Below are positions 8,750 to 17,515 of a stretch of DNA of 37,919 nucleotides, in pieces. The position numbers and the translations under genes were made by a program. Numbering within the stretch: position 1 is the first letter of the stretch; the number at the start of each line of letters is the position of its first letter. The DNA is from Candidatus Bathyarchaeota archaeon (lineage in GTDB: Archaea; Thermoproteota; Bathyarchaeia; Bathyarchaeales; Bathyarchaeaceae). Under the pieces are notes generated by a model. The model was given only the letters and a program-made list of their open reading frames with translations, was not told the DNA's origin and did no database searches. Where the stretch lies: NCBI GenBank assembly GCA_029882515.1, contig JAOUKN010000010.1:1-37919 (forward strand), given 5' to 3'.

Positions 8750-9931
8750 ATGACGGGGAAAAAAGTCTACATGGATTATGGAGCTGGAGCACCTGTGGAT
8801 CCCAGAATTCTTGAGACCATGAAGCCATACTTTACCAAAGCCTTTGGAAACCCTTCTTCGGTTCATTCTATGGGGCAAGAAGCAAAGAAGGCTGTAGAAA
8901 AGTCACGAAGAAGTATTGCAGATCTTGTTGGAGCTGAGATAAAAGAGGAAATTGTCTTCACTTCTGGGGGCACGGAAAGTAACAATTTAGCTATTAAAGG
9001 TGTTGCATATCGCAATAAGAAACGGGGGGATCATATGATTGCCACTACGCTCGAACATATGTCCGTAATTAACACTTTCAAGTATCTGCAGAAAGATGGT
9101 TTTAGGACTACTTGCGTGCCTGTAGATGAGTGTGGAATAGTTGATGTTGAAGCTTTGAAAAATGTAATCACAGACCAAACTATACTTATTTCAGTCATAT
9201 ATGCTAACGGCGAAATTGGAACAGTGGAGCCAATAAAAGAAATTGGAGAAGTAGCTCATGAGAGAAACATCTATTTTCATGTGGATGCGGTTGCTGCGGC
9301 AGGTCAAGTACCCATCAACGTGATAGATGAGCATATAGACTTGCTTTCTCTTTCGTCCAATGATCTCTATGGTCCAAAAGGAGTAGGGGCCTTATATATT
9401 AAAACTGGAACCAAAATCCAGCCGATTGTGCATGGTGGTGGTCAGGAAAAAGGAATGCGATCTGGAACAGAGAACGTGCCTGCTATCGTCGGTATGGGCG
9501 AGGCTGCAAGGATTGCAAAGAAAGAAATGAAATCTGAAAGTGGTAGGTTATCTGGGTTGCGGGATAGATTGATAGAAGGTGTTTTGGATAAGATACCGCG
9601 TTCTTTTTTGAATGGTCATCCCACCATGAGGCTTCCCAATAACGCCAATCTTAGGTTTAGTTATATTGAGGGTGAATCGTTGATACTGAGCCTTGATATG
9701 GAAGGAGTGGCTACTTCTTCTGGTTCAGCGTGTACTTCAAAGACCCTTGAGCCTTCTCACGTCTTGTTGGCTATAAATTTGGCTCATGAAGAGGCTCATG
9801 GATCATTAGTGTTCACGTTGGGGAGATGGACAACTAAGGAGGAAATTGATTACGTAATGAAAATATTGCCAGGTATCGTAAGACGTTTAAGGGCCATTTC
9901 CCCTTTAACTCCTAAAGAGTTGCTGAGGTGA
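8750..9931 (+). CDS. IscS/NifS-like cysteine desulfurase homologue lacking the PLP-binding lysine
   Basis: NifS/IscS family throughout (FGNPSSVHSMG, FTSGGTESNNLAIKG, GGGQEKGMRSGTENV, SSGSACTS, EPSHVL). The canonical S-x-H-K-[IL]-Y-G-P-K-G reads S-S-N-D-L-Y-G-P-K-G. Start set to ATG 8750; the track uses the in-frame GTG at 8741. Confidence 0.93.
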   Translation: MTGKKVYMDYGAGAPVDPRILETMKPYFTKAFGNPSSVHSMGQEAKKAVEKSRRSIADLVGAEIKEEIVFTSGGTESNNLAIKGVAYRNKKRGDHMIATTLEHMSVINTFKYLQKDGFRTTCVPVDECGIVDVEALKNVITDQTILISVIYANGEIGTVEPIKEIGEVAHERNIYFHVDAVAAAGQVPINVIDEHIDLLSLSSNDLYGPKGVGALYIKTGTKIQPIVHGGGQEKGMRSGTENVPAIVGMGEAARIAKKEMKSESGRLSGLRDRLIEGVLDKIPRSFLNGHPTMRLPNNANLRFSYIEGESLILSLDMEGVATSSGSACTSKTLEPSHVLLAINLAHEEAHGSLVFTLGRWTTKEEIDYVMKILPGIVRRLRAISPLTPKELLR

Positions 9932-9935
9932 AAGC

Positions 9936-10310
9936 GTGTACTCTGAAAAGGTTATGGACCATTTCAGGAATCCGCGAAACATGGGAGAAATTCCAGATGC
10001 TGACGGCGTGGGTACTGTTGGTAATCCAGTTTGCGGTGACGTCATGACCGTCTACATAAAAATCAAAGACAACAAGATAGACGACATCAAGTTCAAAACG
10101 TTTGGTTGTGGCGCAGCAATAGCCACGAGCAGTATGATAACCGAATTGGCAAAGGGAAAAACCCTTGATGATGCTTTAAAAATTACACGGGCTAATGTCG
10201 CAGAGGGTCTTGGAGGGCTTCCTCCGATCAAAATGCACTGTTCAAACCTAGCTGCGGATGCTTTGCACGCTGCTATAAAAGACTATAAGGAGAAGAAAGA
10301 GGGGAATTGA
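9936..10310 (+). CDS. iscU: IscU/NifU-type Fe-S cluster scaffold
   Basis: 124 aa with the three scaffold Cys motifs (GNPVCGD, FGCGAAIATSS, KMHCSNLA). GTG start. Confidence 0.93.
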   Translation: MYSEKVMDHFRNPRNMGEIPDADGVGTVGNPVCGDVMTVYIKIKDNKIDDIKFKTFGCGAAIATSSMITELAKGKTLDDALKITRANVAEGLGGLPPIKMHCSNLAADALHAAIKDYKEKKEGN

Positions 10311-10313
10311 GCA

Positions 10314-10493
10314 ATGAAATTCATAAAGTGTAAAGTATGTGGTAAAGAGATAGCTGAGACTGACAGATGTGAACTAGCACGTTATCAAAAGACCATTGAT
10401 GGAGAACGATACACATTTTGTTGTGTCCATTGTGCCGATGAACTTGATGTAAAACAAAAGCAACATAAAAAAGGTTCAAGCATAGGTTGTTAA
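10314..10493 (+). CDS. 59-aa Cys-rich putative metal-binding (TRASH-like) protein
   Basis: MKFIKCKVCGKEIAETDRCELARYQKTIDGERYTFCCVHCADELDVKQKQHKKGSSIGC. CxxC followed by C-x3-C. Starts 4 nt after iscU. Not in the ORF track. Confidence 0.7.
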   Translation: MKFIKCKVCGKEIAETDRCELARYQKTIDGERYTFCCVHCADELDVKQKQHKKGSSIGC

Positions 10494-10544
10494 AGGTTAA
10501 ACGATCACAGGTTGAACCCACGTCAATACTCAGAACGTGAATCA

Positions 10545-11411
10545 TTATTTTTCTACTAATGAAGTCAAGATTGCCAAAGATGCGTACAATGCCTCCTCAG
10601 TTCTCACAGTCGCAGTCCCCTGGTTTGGAATTGTATTAACTACAAGGTCGGCAACCTCGCCAAGTTTGAGTCCTTCCTGCGCTACTATCTCATGAAGTCC
10701 CCTAGTAGGAGCACCGAAGGCGACCAACACCTTTTGCGATTTCTTCCAACGTTTCACCAGCTTCTGAATAACTTGTTTGAAGGGTATTCCATACTTGGAT
10801 GTTGCCACTACTAGGTCAAATGATCGTTTTCTTATCAACCGCCCTAACGTGACGTTCGAGATAACCACTTGGTACCCCCAGTATTCTTCTATTTCATCAT
10901 GACTCACCACAACTCCCCTCGGAGTCTCTTCAAGCTCACCAATCTTTACTGTAGCTCTGGTGTCAATGGGGATTCTTTTTTTGGAGATGAGAATTGGTCG
11001 TTCTACTCCAATGTCTATAAGAGAACCATTCTTAACTGAAGCCACCACAACTCCTTCTCGATATTCTCCGACGGTTAAGTCTTTTAACTTGTTTATTAGA
11101 GGGTGATGAGGAGTACGCAAGGGTGGAAGAATCCCTACGTATCGCAATTCAGGTTTTATCTTAAACAATCGCTTTCGTAAGTATTGAGGGGTTTCCATGT
11201 AGGAGAGAATTGTGGCAATTAGACGTGCTTCCTTACTTTGGTCAGAACCCACAGCATCTGAAAACACTATAATTTCATGGACTCTAAAAATTGCAACGGC
11301 TCTTCCTACCAGTCCAATTCTCAAGGTTTTTTCTCTAAGATGGGGGACGTCTGAAATTATGGAAGCGGGAATTGCTATAGAAAGCTTCTGCCTATGGTTC
11401 ATCATATGCAC
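10545..11411 (-). CDS. SPOUT-superfamily RNA methyltransferase (DUF171/SPOUT1-like)
   Basis: 288 aa: IAIPASIISDVPHLREKT, FSDAV, PPLRTPHHPL, GLHEI, NTIPNQGTATVRTEEALYASLAIL. Confidence 0.85.
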   Translation of the reverse strand: MHMMNHRQKLSIAIPASIISDVPHLREKTLRIGLVGRAVAIFRVHEIIVFSDAVGSDQSKEARLIATILSYMETPQYLRKRLFKIKPELRYVGILPPLRTPHHPLINKLKDLTVGEYREGVVVASVKNGSLIDIGVERPILISKKRIPIDTRATVKIGELEETPRGVVVSHDEIEEYWGYQVVISNVTLGRLIRKRSFDLVVATSKYGIPFKQVIQKLVKRWKKSQKVLVAFGAPTRGLHEIVAQEGLKLGEVADLVVNTIPNQGTATVRTEEALYASLAILTSLVEK

Positions 11412-11488
11412 CTTTCAACTAGGTAAACATGTGACCCTACTTCTTAAAAGCTTCAACAGAAAATAATGGTTTAGTTGGCGATGAAAGA

Positions 11489-12637
11489 ATGCCTGACGTT
11501 TCTATACTAGATCGAATTGATGAGATTAAGAAAATCGATGAAGACGACATGTTAGGTCATTGCCTAAAAACTCCGCTGTACTCTCGAGACGTTGTAGAAC
11601 AGACTGAACAAATAGAACTGCCAGTCAAGGTGGACATTTCACGAAAGGTTTCGATTAGATACAGGAAACCGCGTCACATCGTTATCACCGGTATGGGAGG
11701 CTCTGCAATAGGAGGAGAAATTCTTAAAGACTGGCTACGAGACGAACTCCCAATCCCTGTAGACATCTCTAGTGACTACACTGTCCCTGCATACGCAAAC
11801 GAAGATACCCTCGTATTTGCGATCAGTCACTCAGGGGAAACTGAAGAAACACTCAGTTCCTTCTTAGACGCTCTCCGTAAAAAATGCATGATAGTGTCCA
11901 TAACTTCTGGAGGACACTTGCTTTCATTTTGTAAGAAGCTAAATCTGCCCTTTGTGCGAATATCCGGCGGGCTTCCTCCACGCGCCGCAATTCCTTTTCT
12001 CTTCTTTCCTCTCCCAATTCTGCTAGAGAAAATTGGTGTGCTTTCCAACGTGAAAGAGGAGATTGATGAAACGATACGGGTTATGAAAAGTCTAGGAGAA
12101 GCAAATTCGCCAATAATTCCAGTTAAAAATAACTCGACAAAGAACCTGGCACTTGAACTAATGAATACTGTGCCGGTGGTTTATGGATTCAAGCAATATA
12201 ACGCTATAGCACACCGATTGAAGACGCAATTCAATGAAAACAGCAAAGTGATCAGCAGGTATGATGTTTTTCCAGAACTCAACCACAATGAAGTTGTCGG
12301 GTGGGAAGCCCCTGAGGCGGTGACTAAACATTTTTCGGTTATAATCATTAGAGACCATAACGAACCCGCTGAGATGAGACGGAGAATTGAGGCAACGAAG
12401 TCGTTGGCTTTGAAGGGAGCTAAAAAGATTCTTGAAATCTATGCGAGTGGAAATCGAAGGCTGGCAAGAATGTTCTCAGTGTTGCATATGGGAGACTTTG
12501 TGAGCGTTTACTTGGCAATTCTACAGAACAAAGATCCTACGCCAGTGAAGACGATTAGTGCTATTAAAGAGGAGGTGAGGAGAGAGTTTAGTGTGGTTGA
12601 TGGGATGGAGGATGAGATCCGTAAGATTGTTACGTAA
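11489..12637 (+). CDS. Bifunctional phosphoglucose/phosphomannose isomerase
   Basis: 382 aa with SIS-domain motifs (VITGMGGSAIGGEIL, AISHSGETEETLS, FPELNHNEVVGWE). Confidence 0.92.
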   Translation: MPDVSILDRIDEIKKIDEDDMLGHCLKTPLYSRDVVEQTEQIELPVKVDISRKVSIRYRKPRHIVITGMGGSAIGGEILKDWLRDELPIPVDISSDYTVPAYANEDTLVFAISHSGETEETLSSFLDALRKKCMIVSITSGGHLLSFCKKLNLPFVRISGGLPPRAAIPFLFFPLPILLEKIGVLSNVKEEIDETIRVMKSLGEANSPIIPVKNNSTKNLALELMNTVPVVYGFKQYNAIAHRLKTQFNENSKVISRYDVFPELNHNEVVGWEAPEAVTKHFSVIIIRDHNEPAEMRRRIEATKSLALKGAKKILEIYASGNRRLARMFSVLHMGDFVSVYLAILQNKDPTPVKTISAIKEEVRREFSVVDGMEDEIRKIVT

Positions 12638-12925
12638 GCTAGGGTGGTGGGTGTGTGTCTGTCTAGGCCTCGCTAGAGGGATATCAAAGAAGTGCTTCTG
12701 TTCCCTCTCAGTATGAAAAAACAGAACTTTTCATCAAGCAATATGCTGTCGGTGAGTGATAGAGAAGATAAAGAATACAGGAACCAGCAATTTCATTAAA
12801 AGAATTAACTTAGTTTATTCGACCCAAGTGCCGTAATAAACCCTTTAGTAAGTCCTATGTTTCCATAATGCGTTCAAGAAGGCCAAATTTCACCTAACAC
12901 CCCGCTTTTTTCGGCTTTTATAACC

Positions 12926-13453
12926 TCACGCAACAGAATCCATAGCTTCTATAATTTTCATAACTTCATCTTTCTTCTCTTTTGTAGTTATAACCGCAAC
13001 AACCCCTTCTCGGGGTTGACCATACACCACCAAAGAATTTTCTGGTGCATGAACCACCGCCGCCAATGTTAAAAGATCCTCTTCGCCATCAACTATCACT
13101 CTTATACGATGTTCCCTTTTCTCCAATGCCTTTTGAATACCCTCTCTAGCTTCCACAGTCAGTGTTCCCGCAGGGTTTTTTACATGTATTGTTTCATTTG
13201 CTTTTACTTGAATTGGGGCAATAGGTTTTCTCATAGCCTGATTATCTACTATGAATACTTGGGGGCAAATCCCATATTTCATCATGTTACTCGAAACTAC
13301 ATCTCCAACAGCAATAATTTTCGAAGGCTTTTCTTTTCCAATTATTTTCTCCAGTTCTTTCATAGTTTCTTTGAAGGAGCCCTCGATCAGCAGCCCTAAT
13401 GGAGCCTTCAATTTTCTGCGTAAATGTGGTGTAAGTCGGAGAATTCTGATCAC
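12926..13453 (-). CDS. GTP-dependent dephospho-CoA kinase (DUF359)
   Basis: 175 aa: KIIAVGDVVSSNMM, IVDNQAMRKPI, VDGEEDLLTLAAVVHAPENSLVVYGQPREGVV. Confidence 0.9.
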   Translation of the reverse strand: MIRILRLTPHLRRKLKAPLGLLIEGSFKETMKELEKIIGKEKPSKIIAVGDVVSSNMMKYGICPQVFIVDNQAMRKPIAPIQVKANETIHVKNPAGTLTVEAREGIQKALEKREHRIRVIVDGEEDLLTLAAVVHAPENSLVVYGQPREGVVAVITTKEKKDEVMKIIEAMDSVA

Positions 13454-13635
13454 CGGACACGAAGGGCATAGCGTCCTTTCTTCTTTATTTTCATGGCATG
13501 GGCTATAGCTGAGTCTTCTGGACTAAGAACGATAACTAAGCCTATGAAGTCATCACTTAGGATTGCAGCTTTACAGTTTGGGCAAACTGAGCCTACAAAT
13601 ATTAATTGGCATTCCGGACAAGCTTTTTCGCTCAT
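13450..13635 (-). CDS. spt4: Transcription elongation factor Spt4 (RpoE'')
   Basis: 61-aa zinc protein: ACPECQLIFVGSVCPNCKAAILSDDFIGLVIVLSPEDSAIA. Confidence 0.92.
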   Translation of the reverse strand: MSEKACPECQLIFVGSVCPNCKAAILSDDFIGLVIVLSPEDSAIAHAMKIKKKGRYALRVR

Positions 13636-14243
13636 GCCTTAGGGCTCCCAGCAGTGGTTTCAGGCTCTTTCGCTTTCTTAGATTCAGTGCTTTTCATTTT
13701 CTCCAAGTCTTTCTTAATCCATTCTATTTTTCCTAAAGAGGGTTGTCTCGCTGTTACTCCGATCTTTCCTGAACTCCCTCCTCTGTGCCCCAGAGAAACT
13801 GCGGTTATGCGAACTCGGACATGGTCTCCAGTTGCGAGTTTTCTTTTTGTTTCTTTGCCCATGAGTACTCCTTGTTTCTCGTCGTAGGAGATGAAATCAT
13901 CCATAAGTTGGGATACATGAAGCAAGGCGTCTATGGGTCCAACCCGTACGAAGGCTCCAAAATCAGCGATTTCAACAATCTCTCCTTCCACGATCTCTTG
14001 AACTTTTGGCAGAAATGTGAGAAGAGAGAATTCAACTTTGTGATAGGTGGCTCCATCTCCTGGAATAATTTTTCCGATAGAGTTGGCTTTGATGTCTATG
14101 ACTGCTATGACATAACCCAACTCTTCATCGATCATACCTTCATATTTTATTCCAAGTTGTTCGTGACCAACGATCTCAATGGATTCACCAAATTTCTCGG
14201 GGGGAATACGAATGGTATCTTCTAAGGTCACAAGTTTAAACAT
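13632..14243 (-). CDS. rpoE: DNA-directed RNA polymerase subunit E' (Rpo7)
   Basis: MFKLVTLEDTIRIPPEKFG followed by an S1 domain (EGEIVEIADFGAFVRVGPIDALLHVSQLMDD). Start moved from 14261 to the internal ATG. Confidence 0.93.
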   Translation of the reverse strand: MFKLVTLEDTIRIPPEKFGESIEIVGHEQLGIKYEGMIDEELGYVIAVIDIKANSIGKIIPGDGATYHKVEFSLLTFLPKVQEIVEGEIVEIADFGAFVRVGPIDALLHVSQLMDDFISYDEKQGVLMGKETKRKLATGDHVRVRITAVSLGHRGGSSGKIGVTARQPSLGKIEWIKKDLEKMKSTESKKAKEPETTAGSPKA

Positions 14244-14294
14244 GATAATCACCTGCAACAACTGATCCTTGTGCGAATACTGCGTGAATGCTTA

Positions 14295-14696
14295 TTAATA
14301 TTCTTCACCCTCCATTTCCAAATGAGACTTTTGTCTCAAATAGATAACTGGCAAATTTATATTCCTTAATCTTCTTCTAAGTATCCTGTCGTTAGTAGCA
14401 ACTGGGCATTTCCATTCTGCGGCCACTCGAACAATCACGTCATCCGGAGTCTCCCCAAAACTTTGTTCCACACCAACTAGATGACATTTTTCGACAAGCT
14501 CAAGTGCCAAAGAAGCCTTTTTGCGCATCTTAGGAGATCCCCTCTTTGCCTTCTTTATAAGTTCTGTATTGGTCGTGGAAAGAATTATGGGGTCGAATCT
14601 TTGCTCAAGAAGCTTCGCTAACTCATCGAAAATATCAACTGGAAATTGAGATGGAATAAAGAGGAAATTAGAATCTAAAATCACTTTCATATCCAA
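14295..14696 (-). CDS. PIN-domain protein of the archaeal FCF1/VapC9-like type
   Basis: 133 aa: VILDSNFLFIP, ETPDDVIVRVAAEWKCPVATNDRILRRRLR. Lies within the S6e/aIF2-gamma/RpoE' operon. Confidence 0.8.
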   Translation of the reverse strand: MDMKVILDSNFLFIPSQFPVDIFDELAKLLEQRFDPIILSTTNTELIKKAKRGSPKMRKKASLALELVEKCHLVGVEQSFGETPDDVIVRVAAEWKCPVATNDRILRRRLRNINLPVIYLRQKSHLEMEGEEY

Positions 14697-14727
14697 CCTT
14701 TCCAGAATGAATCGTGAATCAATACCT

Positions 14728-15981
14728 TCATCCTTTTACGGTTCCATAACCAATGAGACGCCATCTTCCCGCAATTTTTCTGCTTATGGCTGCCCTGAAG
14801 TTCTCTTCTGTACATACTGGACGTCCTAGTTGAAGAGTGATCGTGCCTTTTCCTACGGAAGCAACGTTTCCCGTAGTTATAGTAGTTCCGACATCGAGAA
14901 GGAGAACTTCACCTTTTGTCGTTTTATTAACTTCTATCAATTCTTTGGTTCCTATTACACGTTCGAAAAAATGGGGTTCTAGGGTTAATTCCGATCGAGT
15001 TTCGGGAAGCATATTTGGCTTGCCCACTAAATTTCCGATAAGTCCATCTGCTTTTGTCAATGAGGGATCAAGAAATGTTCCAACACCAATTAGTCCTCCG
15101 CTACTAGCTTCTTGGATCTTTTTCCCACCGGTGTGAAGACTGGCAATTTCAGTGAAAAGTGGATTATGAAGAGATTTCCCATTTTTTTCAACACGAATTC
15201 CTGGTCGGATTTCGATTTCATCTCGCGAGCTGAATTTTCCTTGGAAGATGGTTCCACCTATTACTCCCCCAACCAGTTCTTGTGCTGGTGTTCCAGGTTT
15301 GTTAACATCAAAAGAACGGACAACATACATTCTTGGGGGTTTTTGTGGATCTCGCGGAGGAGTGGGAATATGTTTCTCTACTACCTGGAGTAGAACATCA
15401 ATGTTTATGGAGTGTTGAGCAGAAACTGGGACGATAGGCGCTTTTTCAGCTATGGTTCCTTCAACAAACTCTTCGATTTCTCTGTAACTGTCCAAAGCAC
15501 GTTTTTCGTCAACTATATCCACTTTGTTCTGAGCGATTATGAGGTTTTTTATTCCTACTATTTCAATGGCAGCCAGATGTTCTCGTGTCTGTGGCTGGGG
15601 ACATGGTTCATCAGCTGCTATAACAAGTATAGCTCCATCCATAACGGCTGCGCCGGAAAGCATGGTTGCCATGAGTGCCTCGTGACCTGGTGCATCAACA
15701 AAGCTTACTGCTCTAACGAAATCACATGAAGAGCCACACTGGGGGCAGGTGGGTTCTGTCGAGTAGCATTGAGGAGAATCGCATTTAGCACATTTGTAGA
15801 TGGGTGCGTCGGCGTAACCAAGTTTGATAGTTATGCCTCGTCTCAGTTCTTCACTATGTTTCGCTGCCCAAACACCCGTTATAGCTTCCACGAGTGTGGT
15901 TTTTCCATGGTCAACATGACCTATTGTTCCTATATTGACCTCAGGTTGTCTGGGCAGTTTCTTCAGTAATTTCGCCTCCAC
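14728..15981 (-). CDS. Translation initiation factor aIF2 gamma subunit
   Basis: 417 aa: NIGTIGHVDHGKTTLVEAITG, DAPGHEALMATML, AQNKVDIV, zinc knuckle C..C..C..C. Confidence 0.96.
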   Translation of the reverse strand: MEAKLLKKLPRQPEVNIGTIGHVDHGKTTLVEAITGVWAAKHSEELRRGITIKLGYADAPIYKCAKCDSPQCYSTEPTCPQCGSSCDFVRAVSFVDAPGHEALMATMLSGAAVMDGAILVIAADEPCPQPQTREHLAAIEIVGIKNLIIAQNKVDIVDEKRALDSYREIEEFVEGTIAEKAPIVPVSAQHSINIDVLLQVVEKHIPTPPRDPQKPPRMYVVRSFDVNKPGTPAQELVGGVIGGTIFQGKFSSRDEIEIRPGIRVEKNGKSLHNPLFTEIASLHTGGKKIQEASSGGLIGVGTFLDPSLTKADGLIGNLVGKPNMLPETRSELTLEPHFFERVIGTKELIEVNKTTKGEVLLLDVGTTITTGNVASVGKGTITLQLGRPVCTEENFRAAISRKIAGRWRLIGYGTVKG

Positions 15982-16390
15982 TTTCTTCTGAAGTTCTTTT
16001 CGGTTTCTTCTTCACCTTTCCTTTGGGTTTCTTTACTTTCTTTGGTTCCTCAACAATTTTCATGTTTATTTGGACAATTTCCTCAGTGATGATGTTCCCT
16101 CTAAGGGTTTTTCTCCTTCTTTCTCCCTTTCGAGAAGGATGGAAACCCACTCCTCCACTTAATAAAACACCTGTTCTGACTCCTCCATGAACATTAGGTC
16201 TCATGGGAAAGCCATCTTTGTCGGATCCGCCAGTGATTTGAAGTCTGTGGCCTCCCATTCCTACCACTGAACCGTCAACCACTTCCCCCAGTCTTTTTCC
16301 AATCAGTGGAACAGCACGAGCATCTTCTATTTCCAGAGATTGGGATTTGCCTGTTTTGGGATCTCCAACGATTATTTTGAACTTGGCCAT
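15941..16390 (-). CDS. rps6e: Ribosomal protein S6e
   Basis: 149 aa: MAKFKIIVGDPKTGKSQSLE, VVGMGGHRLQITGGSDKDGFPMRPNVHGGVR. Basic tail overlaps the start of aIF2-gamma. Confidence 0.95.
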   Translation of the reverse strand: MAKFKIIVGDPKTGKSQSLEIEDARAVPLIGKRLGEVVDGSVVGMGGHRLQITGGSDKDGFPMRPNVHGGVRTGVLLSGGVGFHPSRKGERRRKTLRGNIITEEIVQINMKIVEEPKKVKKPKGKVKKKPKRTSEESGGEITEETAQTT

Positions 16391-16865
16391 GTTTGGATTT
16401 TTTCTCCCTTTGATGTTTTCTAACGTTAACTGAAAGTAGGTATCATCACGTCATTTAAAGGCTTCTCGTGAAATTATGTATCTAGACATTTTAAGATTTC
16501 TATTTGCATATTTTAAGGACTTTCACATAACACATGAAAGTTACTAATGGCAAGTTTTTCAGTCATGGTTCAGAAAAAGCACACTCAACATCCATTAGCC
16601 TTAGCTTTATGACTTTAGCGTGTGCTATATGGAGAGGTTGATCATCTTTTTCCTTTAATCCAACCTTTTATTCCAAGTTCTCTTACACCATCTACCCAAC
16701 GCGGAAAAAACTCTGGACTGGCACAGCCATAACCTTTCTGCTAGGCCTATTTTGTTTAACTCTATCCGTGTTCTTGTTGCTCGTCACCTGAGGATAAAGA
16801 AGCTTTGGTTAAGGCAGTCTACAGAATACAACTGTACTAGTCAACGAAGACACGCACCATAGTAA

Positions 16866-16917
16866 ACTTTATATTTATCGGTCTGAATTTGATATTTATC
16901 TAATTAGAATAGATAAA
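16866..16917 (+). promoter_or_regulatory. Promoter with TATA-like box and putative ArsR operator palindrome
   Basis: TATA-like 'actttatattta'. Perfect 8-bp inverted repeat TTTATCTA (16895-16902)/TAGATAAA (16910-16917). Direct repeat ATATTTATC at 16871 and 16892 (21-bp spacing). Confidence 0.5.
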
Positions 16918-16918
16918 A

Positions 16919-17515
16919 GTGAAATTAAGGATGCTGAAAAGCAAGTTGTCTGAAGATCTAAAAGACGAAATGAAAAAACTCAAAGAAGAAATGCAAAACC
17001 TAAAAGAACAACTTCGAGATGCAACTGAAAGAAAAATAAAAAGAGGCCGTGGCATATACATCGACGTTGGTAACCGCGTACACGACTACGTCGAAGATGT
17101 CATGGAAGGTGTCGCTGAAGGCATACACGGTGAACTTGAAAAATCCATATTCATCGGCCCAAGAGGTGTCAGAATTCGCGCGGGGCGCGCAAGAGAAAAA
17201 CCACACGAAGAAGAGGATGAAGCAAGTGTCAGCTTTCCCAAAGTCGCTGAAGTCATGAGCGCCCTAGGTCAAGAACACAGGTTGGGAATACTAAGCGAAC
17301 TTATGAGCGGGGGAAAATACATCAACGAACTGCAAGAGAAACTTTCAGAGATCACGACAAGCACACTCTCAAGTCACCTCAAAGTGCTTGAAGAAGCAGG
17401 ACTGGTAGTTCAAGAAAAAGTCAGAGGTCGTTACCTTATCACTATGCCTGGTAGAACTGCCTACAAAATGGCAAGGCGAGTCACTAGATTCCTTGAAAGA
17501 AGGAAACAAGAATGA
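16919..17515 (+). CDS. ArsR-type winged-helix regulator with long N-terminal coiled coil
   Basis: 198 aa. Heptad-like N-terminus (LKDEMKKLKEEMQNLKEQLRDATERK), then FPKVAEVMSALGQEHRLGILSEL..STLSSHLKVLEEAGLVVQEKVRGRYLITMPGR. Confidence 0.8.
   Translation: MKLRMLKSKLSEDLKDEMKKLKEEMQNLKEQLRDATERKIKRGRGIYIDVGNRVHDYVEDVMEGVAEGIHGELEKSIFIGPRGVRIRAGRAREKPHEEEDEASVSFPKVAEVMSALGQEHRLGILSELMSGGKYINELQEKLSEITTSTLSSHLKVLEEAGLVVQEKVRGRYLITMPGRTAYKMARRVTRFLERRKQE

Noticed and set aside
12638-12925. Possible ncRNA or small genes (rps24e/rps27ae) between PGI/PMI and dephospho-CoA kinase
   Set aside because: Read in all frames: only a 27-aa ORF, no ribosomal protein sequence, no tRNA or box C/D pattern I could support.
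16642-16740. Minus-strand open stretch reading QKGYGCASPEFFPRWVDGVRELGIKGWIKGKR in the S6e/ArsR intergenic gap
   Set aside because: Looks protein-like and may be a gene remnant, but has only 33 codons, no start codon, a stop just upstream, and no family I could identify.
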